From: Treponema sp.
Lineage (GTDB): Bacteria > Spirochaetota > Spirochaetia > Treponematales > Treponemataceae
Direction of reading: 5' to 3'
DNA: 64,000 nt
Assembly (NCBI GenBank): GCA_017934745.1
Contig: JAGBIY010000012.1
Span: 1 to 64,000 of the forward strand
The notes under the pieces are model-generated. The model saw only the letters and a program-made list of their open reading frames with translations. It searched no databases and was not told the DNA's origin. Of this stretch, positions 16,984-27,730 are shown one piece after another. Made by a program: the position numbers and the translations under genes. The first letter of the stretch is position 1. Each line of letters begins with the position of its first letter.

Positions 16984-17373
16984 CTAGGAGTTGGCGGGAA
17001 GGAATTCCACTGGCAATTCCAAATCAGATTCAATCAATTCAGCTTTTTCACACAATGTACGAAGTTGAACACACCGCGTGCGGAACGAGTCTTTTTCGGA
17101 TGTCGGATACACTAGAAGAAGCATATCGAATCCGGTGTTCAGGTGTGTTTTTAAGATACGAAAGGCTTCACGGCTGAACCGCTTTGAGCGATTTCTTTGC
17201 ACCGCATTGCCGTAGCCACGGGGAAGGGGGAAACCGATTCTGTTGAATCCAAGTCCGTTCGGCATGAAAAACAGCTTCGCGCCGTACATGCTCACCTTTT
17301 TCCCGTTCTTGAACAGATTCTTGATTTCGGGCGCGCTTTTCATATGCTCAATACGTGTGAATCGTCTTGTCAT
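16984..17373 (-). CDS. rnpA: Ribonuclease P protein component
   Basis: This is the 129-residue protein subunit of RNase P, which assists the RNA subunit in 5' maturation of tRNAs. The RNR signature is visible as AVQRNRSKRFSREAFR at about residues 55-72, and the N-terminal FKNGKKV block is present. The start at 17373 is supported by GGAG 7 bases upstream. The gene directly follows rpmH, the near-universal arrangement. Confidence 0.95.
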   Translation of the reverse strand: MTRRFTRIEHMKSAPEIKNLFKNGKKVSMYGAKLFFMPNGLGFNRIGFPLPRGYGNAVQRNRSKRFSREAFRILKTHLNTGFDMLLLVYPTSEKDSFRTRCVQLRTLCEKAELIESDLELPVEFLPANS

Positions 17374-17409
17374 TGTCGCGCTCCGAAATCCAAAGTTTAA
17401 AAATTTTGA

Positions 17410-17565
17410 TTAGTATTTTTTGCCTTCGCTGCAAACTGAAAGCTTTTTGCGGCCCTTGGCGCGTCTGCGGGCGAGAACCATGCGTCCACCGCGTGTAGCC
17501 ATGCGGGCGCGGAAACCAAATTTTCTATTTCTCTTAACTTTGCTTGGTTGATATGTGCGTAACAT
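17410..17565 (-). CDS. rpmH: 50S ribosomal protein L34
   Basis: This 51-codon gene encodes [17 protein letters not shown] followed by the basic [25 protein letters not shown] core of L34, with a short tail SVCSEGKKY. It was read directly from the minus strand. AAGGAGA lies 10 bases before the ATG. It is the first gene of the rpmH-rnpA-yidD-yidC-jag block and is separated from the DUF721 gene by 85 bp without a clear terminator. Confidence 0.96.
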   Translation of the reverse strand: MLRTYQPSKVKRNRKFGFRARMATRGGRMVLARRRAKGRKKLSVCSEGKKY

Positions 17566-17650
17566 AAGAACAAGTCTCCTTAATAAAATGATTTTTGTTT
17601 GAGCAGTGAGTTTCTTCCTAAAACTCTAAAAGATAGTGATGGAAAGTTTA

Positions 17651-18283
17651 TCAAATTCCCTTTTCTTTGGTCAATATGGATTCTTTCATCTTGTCGAAAA
17701 GGGCCTTCAGTTCCGGGGGAAGCTCAGGCACGCTTGCGCTGTCGACTTTCACACCGAAACCGCGCTCCTCAAGGAATTTCTCCTCGCTCTCGTATTTCTG
17801 GGCGAGCCGCTCCCTCTCAAGGCGCAGGCTCTCCTCGTATGTCGAGGACAACCCCACATTGCTGCCGCGGAGCCTGAACGCCAGAGTCGAGACCTCCAAA
17901 TCCGGGAACCGCCGCCTTATGCAGCCGAGAATGTACTTCTGGTGCAGCTGCAGCATCTGCATCCAGCTTGAGTGGTCGGCCTCGACAAGAAGAATCCCGT
18001 TCTTGAAGTCGACAATCTTCGAGTGCGACGCGAGGTTCTTCCCGAAATTGTCCGCGTTCTTCGTCGTCCTGGAATTCGGCTTTATGGACTCGACGATGGC
18101 GCGCCACGACGAAAGAATTTTGTTCCCCTCCGAAATGGAGCCTTGGTCCATACCTTCTATGACCCTCAAAACAAGCTCCGTCGCATCCATCATTCCTGTC
18201 TTCATGTCGCGTTCCGCGGCAGACTCGACGCTGCTGTCGAAAACGTCATGAGAGCGTACGTCACTGTCGCTTCTGAATTTCAT
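17651..18283 (-). CDS. DUF721 (DciA-like) protein
   Basis: This 210-residue protein has a DUF721 domain in its middle (about 30-135: ILSSWRAIVESI, LASHSKIVDFKNGILLVEADHSSWMQMLQLHQKYIL). DciA proteins of this family load the DnaB helicase in bacteria without DnaC/DnaI. The location after recF and close to dnaA suits that role, and dnaB is also in this window (61.4 kb). The start at 18283 (MKFRSDSD) is chosen over a TTG six codons upstream; it overlaps the recF end by 23 bases with GGGGG as the binding site. A charged C-terminal tail follows the domain. Confidence 0.85.
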   Translation of the reverse strand: MKFRSDSDVRSHDVFDSSVESAAERDMKTGMMDATELVLRVIEGMDQGSISEGNKILSSWRAIVESIKPNSRTTKNADNFGKNLASHSKIVDFKNGILLVEADHSSWMQMLQLHQKYILGCIRRRFPDLEVSTLAFRLRGSNVGLSSTYEESLRLERERLAQKYESEEKFLEERGFGVKVDSASVPELPPELKALFDKMKESILTKEKGI

Positions 18284-19376
18284 TCCATCCCCCGTTTTCA
18301 ATTTTGTAGACTCTTGTCGAACTCTTCGCGTACCGCTCGTATGGCTCTCCGGGAAGAAAAGTGCAGAACAGCTGATCGTAGTCGGGAAGGAGAGCCGTCA
18401 CATGCTGTCTCTTTTCCGGATCGAGCTCAAGGAGAACGTCGTCCATCAGCAGTATCGGATTCTTGCCGGTTGCCTGCTTGTAGAATATCGACTGCGAAAC
18501 GCGCAGGAGTATTGCGAGAAGCCTCCTCTGCCCGGTGGACGCGGTAGCGACGAAATCGGCCCCGTTCCTGACGAACTTTATCCTGTCCCTGTGCGGTCCG
18601 CTCATGGTGGTGGCCATTGCCCGGTCGGCCTCCCGCTTCCCGGCCAGGATTTCCATCACCTCTTCCTTCTGCGGAATCGCCGCGGAATCCGTCCTCCACG
18701 ACGGCGCGTAGCGTATGGAAACGTTGTCTATCCCCGTTATTCTCTCGTAGAGCGTGGCGAAAATCTGGTTGAACCTGAAAATCGCGTCGTTCCTCTTCTT
18801 CTGTATCTGAAGTCCGAATTCGCAAAGCTGCAGATCGTACACGTCGAGCATTCCGTACTGCTGCTGCTTGAGCGACAGGTTTCGGCTCTTGAGCACCTTC
18901 CTGTAGTTCCGGCTCAGGTCTATGTAGTACATGTCGAACATCGAAAGGCACTGGTCAACGAAGAAACGCCGCCTTTCCGGCTCCCCCACGGCGAATTCCA
19001 GGTCGTCGTGGCAGAAGAGGACGCACGGCATCGTGCTGACAAGCTCCTTCCTGTCCTTTATCGATTTCCCGTTCTTCACGATTTTCTTCTTCGTCGCCGC
19101 GCCCGACGACTCCAGTGAGATGAACACGGAATCCGCGTCGTCCTCCCCCTTCCTGAAGAGCGTCCTCAGGCTGAAGGCGGACTCCCCGCTCCTGATTATC
19201 TCCGCGTCAGAGCGGGTCCTGAACGAAGAGCCGTAGGCCAGATAGTAGACCGACTCCAGAAGGTTGCTCTTCCCCTGGCCGTTCTCGCCGACGAAGAAGA
19301 CCTCCCTGGAGTTCAAGTCCAAGGTCTCGTTCTGAATGTTCCTGAAATTCACATAGGAAATCGAAAGCAGTGGCAA
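18261..19376 (-). CDS. recF: DNA replication and repair protein RecF
   Basis: This 371-residue SMC-like ATPase acts in RecFOR loading of RecA at gaps. Walker A is GENGQGKSNLL at about 30, the signature region is near TASTGQRRLLAILL (about 275), and Walker B is ILLMDDVLLELDPEKR (about 310). It lies 24 bp downstream of dnaN and overlaps the DUF721 gene, as in other treponemes. Confidence 0.95.
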   Translation of the reverse strand: MPLLSISYVNFRNIQNETLDLNSREVFFVGENGQGKSNLLESVYYLAYGSSFRTRSDAEIIRSGESAFSLRTLFRKGEDDADSVFISLESSGAATKKKIVKNGKSIKDRKELVSTMPCVLFCHDDLEFAVGEPERRRFFVDQCLSMFDMYYIDLSRNYRKVLKSRNLSLKQQQYGMLDVYDLQLCEFGLQIQKKRNDAIFRFNQIFATLYERITGIDNVSIRYAPSWRTDSAAIPQKEEVMEILAGKREADRAMATTMSGPHRDRIKFVRNGADFVATASTGQRRLLAILLRVSQSIFYKQATGKNPILLMDDVLLELDPEKRQHVTALLPDYDQLFCTFLPGEPYERYAKSSTRVYKIENGGWNEIQKRQ

Positions 19377-19400
19377 TTTTCAAAAACTCCGAAAAAAACG

Positions 19401-20525
19401 TCAGCCTATAGTCTTTATGGAGACGATGAGGTTCAAGCAGGTGGAGGCTGGCTCCGTCCTGAGGATTACGCCCTTTCCCGCCTCGGAGAACTCGAACGCG
19501 GCGGATTCGCTGTCCATGTTCTTTATCGCGTCCTCGATGTGCTTCGTCTTGAAGGCCAGAGAGACATTCTCCCCGGCGTATTGGCACGGAATCTCCTCGC
19601 GGGCCTCTCCGAGGTCGCTCGCGGCGTGGATGCTAAGCACTCCCGGCACGATGTCGAAGAAGATGCGAACCTTGTCCCTGTCCTTGTCCTCGCTCATGAC
19701 CGAGATGCGCTTTACGGCCGCCTGGAATTCGTCGAGCTGCACGATGAACTTGAATGGCGAATTCTCCGGGAAGATGCGCCTGAAATTCGGGTAGACGGCA
19801 TCGATGAGGTTCGACGATATGACGTAGTTCGAGAATTTGAAGATTATGCACTTCTCTGTGATTGCGAGAGAGACGGGGCCTTCGTCGGAAGCGTGCTTGG
19901 CGACTATGTTGAGGACTTTCGGAGGGACGATTATCGGCTTCAACTCAGGCACGTCGGCGAGGAGCGGTCGGGCTTCGTAGGCGACGCGTCCCCTGTCAGT
20001 CGCGACGAGCACCAAATCGTTTCCGCTCTTTTCGAAATGCACGCCCGTGAGCATGAGCCTTTCCATGTCGGTTCCGACCGCGAAAATCGTGTGGGTTATC
20101 ATCTCCTTCAAGTCCTTCGCCGGAATGTCGAAAAATTCCACGTCGCCGAAATTCTCTATCTGCGGGAATTTCGCGACGTCGCCGCAACGCAGCGTGAACC
20201 TGATTTTCTTCGTCGAGTGTTTTATGACGGCAATCTGGATGCTTTCCTTCTGCTCGATTTCGAACGAGACGTCGCCTTCGGGAATGAGGGAGAGAATGCT
20301 CATAAGTTTCGGACAGAAGACGATTGCTATTCCGTCGATTTCCGTCTCGACAGGAATGTTCGCCTGGAAATTCATGTTCGGATCGACAGCTTTTATCGTG
20401 AGCATGTTGTTCGATGTGGCCAAGGAGACGAACGATGTTATCGTGTCTGCGTTTTTTGTAGAGATGATTTCCTGCGCGATTGAAATTTCGTTTATCAATG
20501 CGTTTCTGTTGAATGAGAATTTCAT
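19401..20525 (-). CDS. dnaN: DNA polymerase III sliding clamp, beta subunit
   Basis: This 374-residue clamp has three repeated domains and starts MKFSFNRNALINEISIAQEIIST. It encircles DNA and tethers the polymerase. It lies downstream of dnaA, but a 688-bp AT-rich gap separates them, far larger than a normal operon spacing, which is why the gap is taken as the origin candidate. GGAGC lies 8 bases upstream of the ATG. Confidence 0.96.
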   Translation of the reverse strand: MKFSFNRNALINEISIAQEIISTKNADTITSFVSLATSNNMLTIKAVDPNMNFQANIPVETEIDGIAIVFCPKLMSILSLIPEGDVSFEIEQKESIQIAVIKHSTKKIRFTLRCGDVAKFPQIENFGDVEFFDIPAKDLKEMITHTIFAVGTDMERLMLTGVHFEKSGNDLVLVATDRGRVAYEARPLLADVPELKPIIVPPKVLNIVAKHASDEGPVSLAITEKCIIFKFSNYVISSNLIDAVYPNFRRIFPENSPFKFIVQLDEFQAAVKRISVMSEDKDRDKVRIFFDIVPGVLSIHAASDLGEAREEIPCQYAGENVSLAFKTKHIEDAIKNMDSESAAFEFSEAGKGVILRTEPASTCLNLIVSIKTIG

Positions 20526-21213
20526 AAAGATTCGCTCCTATTTTTTTCTGTGTTGAAGTGTAGAGTGTTTTTTCAGATTTTCATAGTTGGAATTTTTCAG
20601 ATTGAGGCATCTGATTTCGGATTCTCCGATTCGTTCCCCATTCCTTATTTATTATAAATTTATAAATTTAATAATAATAGTAATAAGGCCTGTGCATATG
20701 TGAAAAAGTCCCCTCCGCCCTTGATGGTGGCTTTTCGGGGCGGTGGACAACTTTAAAAATTCGTTCCACACCGAGGCAACAAACGCACACTCTCCACATC
20801 GTCTCCCGTTTTCTCCACACTGGGACGACAGGATTTCCACCGAAATTCACGGTTTTTCCACATCCCCGTTGGATAGAAATTTACTAAATTCGAGCGAAAT
20901 TTAGTAAATTTTTGTCAAATTCAAATTCACTCCACAGCCTTATGCGAATTTAGAATTTACTAGACACCGAATTTCTAAATTTGAGGAAAGACTAAATTTC
21001 TGTTCCAAAATTCGGTGAATTTCATGTGGATTTCTTCGGCTGTGGCGGAGTCCTTCTACCGTTTTTTCTCCTGAATTCGCCGAATTTGCGCGCTTTCCGA
21101 AAAAAAATCCACGAAAGAGTGTAATGTCGTTCTTTCGTGGATTTCCTGTGGGTTTCCTGTGTTCCGGTGCCTGAATTCTGTGGATTTCCTGTTGCTTCCG
21201 CTGTTCCTTGCCC
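20526..21213. other. Candidate replication origin (oriC), dnaA-dnaN intergenic region
   Basis: This 688-bp non-coding gap contains an almost pure A/T stretch (20645-20688) that could be the unwinding element. There are several TCCACA-type half boxes on one side (20765, 20792, 20813, 20857, 20930), the closest being TTTTCCACA at 20854-20862. Copies of TGTGGATTT occur near 21026 and 21180, and an inverted repeat of TTTACTAAATT/AATTTAGTAAA at about 20880-20911. No exact TTATNCACA box was seen here. Genes on the left read leftward and gyrB-gyrA read rightward, as expected around an origin. Confidence 0.6.
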
Positions 21214-22983
21214 CTAGTGCTGCTGCACGTGCGAGTCCTTCTCAAGCTGCTTCACGATTGCGGCTATCTCCGGTTTCGTCTTCACCAGTGCCTCGACCTT
21301 CTCTATCGCTTTTACGATTGTGGAGTGGTCCCTTCCTCCGAATTCGCTTCCGATGTCCTTCAATGAATACTCGCTCATCAGCTTCCTTGAGATGAATATC
21401 GCTATCTGCCTCGGAAGGACATACTGCTTGCTCTTCTTCTTTCCGATGAGGTCCGCGAGCTTCAGGTTGTACTTCTTCGCCACGGCCTGCTGTATCGACT
21501 CCACCGTCACGCTTCCGATGTCCGAATTCGAGTCGATTCTGTCCTTCAAAAGCTCCTTCGCGATGTTCAGCGTCAGCTCCTCCTCCATGAGTTCGCTGTA
21601 GCCGATGATTTTCTTCATGCACGATTCGAGGTCCCTCACGTTCGACTGCACGTTCTGCGCTATGTAGTCGATTATCTCCGACTGCACTTTCTTCCCCCGG
21701 CTCGTCATCTTCTGTTCGAGGATTGCCCTCCTCGTCTCGTAGTCAGGCGGCTGGAGGTCCAGGTTCATCCCCCTGGAGAACCTCGTGCTGAGCCTGTTCG
21801 TTATCCCGCTGATTTCCGATATCGGACGGTCGCAGGTGAAGACGAGCTGCCCCTTCCTGTCGTAGATTGCGTTGAAGGTGTGGAAAAGCTCCTCCTGCGT
21901 GGCCTCCTTGCCTTCGAGGAACTGGATGTCGTCGAGGAGAAGCACGTCCAAATTCCTGTACTTCTTCTTGAATTCCTCCGTAGTCTTCCTCTGCGTGGAC
22001 GCGATGAATTCGTTCGTGAACGACTCCGCGCTTATGTAGCAGATTTTCGAGGACGGATTGTGCTCGAATATGTAGTGCCCGATCGCCTGCATGAGGTGCG
22101 TCTTTCCAAGTCCGACCCCCCCGTAGATGAGCATCGGGTTGTAGTCCTTGCCCGGCGCCTCCGCCGCCATCTTCGCCGCGCTGTAGGCGTATTGCGTGCT
22201 CGCTCCGGGGATGAAATTCTCGAACGTGTAGTCGTCCCTCAGCTGCGGAAGGTTCTTCTGGATGGAATTCTGGTTCATCTTCTGGACTTCCTGCTTGAGG
22301 TACTCCTGATAGTCGTCGTTGTAGTCTATTTTCGCCGGCTGCTGGACTGGCTCCGGCTTCTGCGGCTGCTGGTTGTTGAAAGGCTGGCTGAATTGCGCCT
22401 GTGCGTCCTGCATCTGCGGCAATGCGCTTTTCTGGATTCTCTCTTTCTCTTTTTCCGTCTCTATCAGCTTGTTGAGCGATGCCATCGACTGGTTGAACCG
22501 CGCGAGCACCTCTGGCGGCTGTTGCGTGCGATGCTCTGCTCCTTGGCTCTGCATCTGGACTGGAGGCGTGAAATTCAATGTGAATGCGGACTCTTTTTTG
22601 TCCTTCTCAATCTCGATGCCGAACGCGGACTCCTGCGCTTTTTTCGCCGTTTGCTGAGCCTGAGAAAACGACGGAGCGGGATTAGCCTGCGCGGCGGACT
22701 GGCCTATCATCTTGTGGGTGTTTTTTGCGATGGGCAGGAGCGTTATCTCCTGCGCGGTGAGCTCGTTTATCTTTTCCTGGATTTTTTCCGCGCTTCCGTT
22801 CTTCTCCATCTGTTTCCACATCATTTCAGACGATACGAAGACTGTTATCGTGTCGAAGGTGTCCTCTATGTATTCGATGTTGAAGTAGAACTTGAAATCG
22901 CGCTCTTTTCCGTTTGCGATGTACTCTTCCCGAATTTGTCGCATCGCTTCTTCAAAAAAATCCTTATAAAACTGCTCAGACAT
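21214..22983 (-). CDS. dnaA: Chromosomal replication initiator DnaA
   Basis: This 589-residue initiator is over 100 residues longer than the usual 450-470. Domain I spans about 1-85. A long Gln/Ala/Lys-rich linker runs to about 245 (QQTAKKAQES, QPFNNQQPQKPEPVQQ). The AAA+ domain has GGVGLGKTHL (Walker A) and VLLLDDIQFL (Walker B). Domain IV ends with the box-binding helix FGGRDHSTIVKAI. The extra length is all in the linker. No Shine-Dalgarno precedes the ATG; TAATAT sits 6 bases upstream with TTGTCA 18 bases further, which suggests leaderless transcription. It diverges from gyrB over a 104-bp gap. Confidence 0.96.
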   Translation of the reverse strand: MSEQFYKDFFEEAMRQIREEYIANGKERDFKFYFNIEYIEDTFDTITVFVSSEMMWKQMEKNGSAEKIQEKINELTAQEITLLPIAKNTHKMIGQSAAQANPAPSFSQAQQTAKKAQESAFGIEIEKDKKESAFTLNFTPPVQMQSQGAEHRTQQPPEVLARFNQSMASLNKLIETEKEKERIQKSALPQMQDAQAQFSQPFNNQQPQKPEPVQQPAKIDYNDDYQEYLKQEVQKMNQNSIQKNLPQLRDDYTFENFIPGASTQYAYSAAKMAAEAPGKDYNPMLIYGGVGLGKTHLMQAIGHYIFEHNPSSKICYISAESFTNEFIASTQRKTTEEFKKKYRNLDVLLLDDIQFLEGKEATQEELFHTFNAIYDRKGQLVFTCDRPISEISGITNRLSTRFSRGMNLDLQPPDYETRRAILEQKMTSRGKKVQSEIIDYIAQNVQSNVRDLESCMKKIIGYSELMEEELTLNIAKELLKDRIDSNSDIGSVTVESIQQAVAKKYNLKLADLIGKKKSKQYVLPRQIAIFISRKLMSEYSLKDIGSEFGGRDHSTIVKAIEKVEALVKTKPEIAAIVKQLEKDSHVQQH

Positions 22984-22989
22984 ACCGAT

Positions 22990-23019
22990 ATATTAGCGCA
23001 ACTTTACTTTTCTTGACAA
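22990..23019 (-). promoter_or_regulatory. dnaA: dnaA promoter (putatively leaderless)
   Basis: TAATAT (22990-22995 on the minus strand), 18-nt spacer, TTGTCA (23014-23019). The -35 overlaps a plus-strand TTGACA (23013-23018) facing gyrB, so the two promoters may share bases. Confidence 0.55.
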
Positions 23020-23078
23020 TACAAGTATATTTAATCTATTTCACTTATCATTTTACAAGAAATTCAAAGGATTTATAG

Positions 23079-25025
<1,947 letters not shown>

Positions 25026-25052
25026 TTAACGAGCAAAGAAAGGAAAAGCTAA

Positions 25053-27539
25053 ATGGAAGAGATAAAGACGCCCGAGGGCGGTACCATAATACAGATTCCG
25101 ATTGAGAACGAAGTGAAGCAGGCCTACATCGACTATTCGATGTCGGTCATCATCCAGCGCGCGCTCCCGGATGTGAGGGACGGACTCAAGCCTGTCCACA
25201 GGCGCATCCTCTACGCGATGGACAAATTGAATTTGGCGAGCAACGGACCAACGAGGAAGTGCGCCCAGATTGTCGGCGAGGTTCTCGGACACTACCACCC
25301 TCACGGAGACGCTTCGGTCTACGACGCGCTCGTCCGCCTGGGGCAGGATTTCTCTCAGAGGTACACGACCGTCACCCCGAAGGGAAACTTCGGTACAATC
25401 GGCGGCTTCCCCGCCGCCGCCTACCGCTACACAGAGGCCAAGATGGCTAAAATCGCCGAGGAGATGGTCAAGGACATCGACAAGGACACAATCGACATGA
25501 TCGACAACTTCGACCAGTCGACGAAGGAGCCGACCGTTCTTCCGGCACAGTTCCCGTACCTCCTCTGCAACGGAACGACAGGAATCGCGGTCGGAATGGC
25601 GACGAACATGCCGTCTCACAATCTCCGCGAGGTCGCGGCCGCAATCTCCGCATACATCGACAACAGGAACATTTCAATCGACGAGTTGATGAAGTACATA
25701 AAGGGACCTGATTTTCCGACCGGAGGCGTCATCTACGGAAGGGAAGGGTTCAGGAAGGCGTACCGCACAGGACGCGGAAAAATCGTAATCCGCTCGAAAT
25801 TCGAAATCGAGACTGGAAAGAGCGGAAGGGAGTCTATTGTCTTCACCGAAGTTCCATACGGTGTGAACACCACGAACGTCATCAAGAAGATAAAGGATTT
25901 GGCCCGCGAGCGCGTCATCGAGGGGATATCGAGCGCGAACGACGAGTCTTCCGACAGGACTGGTCTCCGCCTTGTGGTGGAGTTGAAGAGGGGCGCAATC
26001 ACGAAGCTCGTCCTGAACCAGCTTTTCGCGAAGACGGAGCTTCAGGCGAATTTTGGAGTCATAAATCTCGCGCTCGTCCCCGACAAGTCTTCTGGAAACG
26101 GGCAGAATTTGAAGCCGCAGATTCTGAACCTCAAGCAGCTCATCGAGTATTTCGTGGACCACCGGGTGAGCGTCATAACGAGGCGCACGAAATTCGAGTT
26201 GAACAAGGCGCTCGCGAGAAAGCACATTTTGGACGCTCTCATAATCGCCGTGGACGCAATCGATGAAGTCATCAAGATTATCCGCTCAAGCCGGGACGTC
26301 CAGCAGGCGAAATCCTCGCTCGAAGCAAGGTTCGGATTCGATGACGTACAGTCGACCGCAATTGTCGACATGCAGCTCCGCCGCCTCACGAATCTCCAGA
26401 TTGAGGAACTCCGCAAGGAAATCGCCGAGCTTGAGACTCTCATAGCCTACTATCAGGATTTGCTCGCCCACGAGGAGAAGATTTTCGCGCTCGTGAAGAC
26501 CGAGACGAACGAGCTCGCCGAGAAGTACGGAGACGACAGAAAGACCGAGATTACGATGCAGGAAGCCGAGGAGCTTCACGTCGAGGACATGATAAAAGAG
26601 GAGGACGTGATTGTGACCGTCTCGAAGTTCGGCTACATAAAGCGGCTTCCTCTTGCCCTGTACAAGGCGCAGGCTCGTGGTGGAAAAGGCTCCGGCTCAA
26701 GCTCAAGCCTTGTCGAGGACGACTATATCTCCCAGATATTCACCGCCACTACACATTCGTATATCACGTTCATAACGACAGAGGGAAGGGCCTATTGGCT
26801 GAAAGTCCACGAGATTCCAGAGGCTAGCCGGTCGAGCAGGGGAACGAACATCAAGTCTCTTCTCCAGTTAATCGAGAACGAGGAAGTCGCGACTATTGTC
26901 GTCATGAGGGAGCTTGTCGCCAACCAGTACATTTTCATGGCGACAAAGGATGGAGTCGTGAAGAAATCCCCTGTCACGGAATTCGCCAACGCGAGGACGA
27001 AGGGCATCATCGCCATAAAGTTGAACGAAGGCGACAGGCTTGTTTCGGCTATCTTGACCGGTGGCGACAACCAGATAATGCTTGTGACAAAGAAAGGCCA
27101 GGCCCTTCTCATCGACGAGTCTTCTGTGCGGTCTATGGGAAGAAGCAGCATCGGTGTCCGCGGAATAAAGCTTTACGAGGGGGATTCTCTCGCCGCCGCG
27201 ATTTGCGTCCAGCCTGACACGAATGCGCTCGTCATAACCGAGCGTGGATATGGAAAGCGCGTGGACTTCCAGGAGTTCAACTCGCACAGCAGGGGAACCG
27301 GCGGCCAGCGCATTTTTGGAAACGTGGACGGAAAGGGCGGCGTCGTCGGTGCGATGGCGGTCGCCGATTCGGACGAAATCGTCTGCATCACAACGCGCGG
27401 AAAGACAATCCGCGTGAATGTTTCCGATATCTCATTGCAGGGGCGGAGCGCGTCTGGTACCCGCATAATCCACAGCGACGAGCAGGATTCCGTTGTCGGA
27501 TTCGACAAGGTTTCGCAAGGTCAGGACGAGGACAAATAG
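25053..27539 (+). CDS. gyrA: DNA gyrase subunit A
   Basis: This 828-residue breakage-reunion subunit has its active-site tyrosine in AAYRYTEAKM (about residue 125) and the C-terminal wrapping propeller from about 510. The GyrA-box reads AQARGGKG instead of QRRGGKG. In the quinolone-resistance region HPHGDASVYDAL the residue matching E. coli Ser83 is Ala, which is associated with lower quinolone sensitivity; no phenotype can be claimed from sequence. A strong bidirectional terminator follows and two parS-like sites lie just beyond it. Confidence 0.97.
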   Translation: MEEIKTPEGGTIIQIPIENEVKQAYIDYSMSVIIQRALPDVRDGLKPVHRRILYAMDKLNLASNGPTRKCAQIVGEVLGHYHPHGDASVYDALVRLGQDFSQRYTTVTPKGNFGTIGGFPAAAYRYTEAKMAKIAEEMVKDIDKDTIDMIDNFDQSTKEPTVLPAQFPYLLCNGTTGIAVGMATNMPSHNLREVAAAISAYIDNRNISIDELMKYIKGPDFPTGGVIYGREGFRKAYRTGRGKIVIRSKFEIETGKSGRESIVFTEVPYGVNTTNVIKKIKDLARERVIEGISSANDESSDRTGLRLVVELKRGAITKLVLNQLFAKTELQANFGVINLALVPDKSSGNGQNLKPQILNLKQLIEYFVDHRVSVITRRTKFELNKALARKHILDALIIAVDAIDEVIKIIRSSRDVQQAKSSLEARFGFDDVQSTAIVDMQLRRLTNLQIEELRKEIAELETLIAYYQDLLAHEEKIFALVKTETNELAEKYGDDRKTEITMQEAEELHVEDMIKEEDVIVTVSKFGYIKRLPLALYKAQARGGKGSGSSSSLVEDDYISQIFTATTHSYITFITTEGRAYWLKVHEIPEASRSSRGTNIKSLLQLIENEEVATIVVMRELVANQYIFMATKDGVVKKSPVTEFANARTKGIIAIKLNEGDRLVSAILTGGDNQIMLVTKKGQALLIDESSVRSMGRSSIGVRGIKLYEGDSLAAAICVQPDTNALVITERGYGKRVDFQEFNSHSRGTGGQRIFGNVDGKGGVVGAMAVADSDEIVCITTRGKTIRVNVSDISLQGRSASGTRIIHSDEQDSVVGFDKVSQGQDEDK

Positions 27540-27570
27540 CCTTTGATGGAGTGTCGTAAGACTCTCTCAG

Positions 27571-27634
27571 AAAAAAAGGACGGGCAAGCGTGAAAATTCC
27601 GTTTTGGAGCTTTCCGCTTGCCCGTCCTTTTTTT
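27571..27634. terminator. Strong bidirectional terminator between gyrA and the beta-helix gene
   Basis: A 20-bp perfect stem (27571-27590 with 27615-27634) has a GGACGGGCAAGCG core and A/T runs on both sides, so it can end transcription from either strand. Confidence 0.95.
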
Positions 27635-27656
27635 TTGCATTTTTGTGAAACAGTGC

Positions 27657-27672
27657 TGTTTCACATGAAACA
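27657..27672 (+). promoter_or_regulatory. parS-like site 1
   Basis: TGTTTCACATGAAACA matches the bacterial parS consensus TGTTTCACGTGAAACA at 15 of 16 bases. It is about 6.5 kb from the oriC candidate. ParB/Spo0J binding is inferred. Confidence 0.8.
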
Positions 27673-27689
27673 ATCTCGATGGAAAAATG

Positions 27690-27705
27690 TGTTTCATGTG
27701 AAACA
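27690..27705 (-). promoter_or_regulatory. parS-like site 2
   Basis: TGTTTCATGTGAAACA is the exact reverse complement of site 1, 17 bp away, and also 15 of 16 to consensus. Confidence 0.8.
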
Positions 27706-27730
27706 TTGAAGCCTCTCGGAAATTTTAGTT

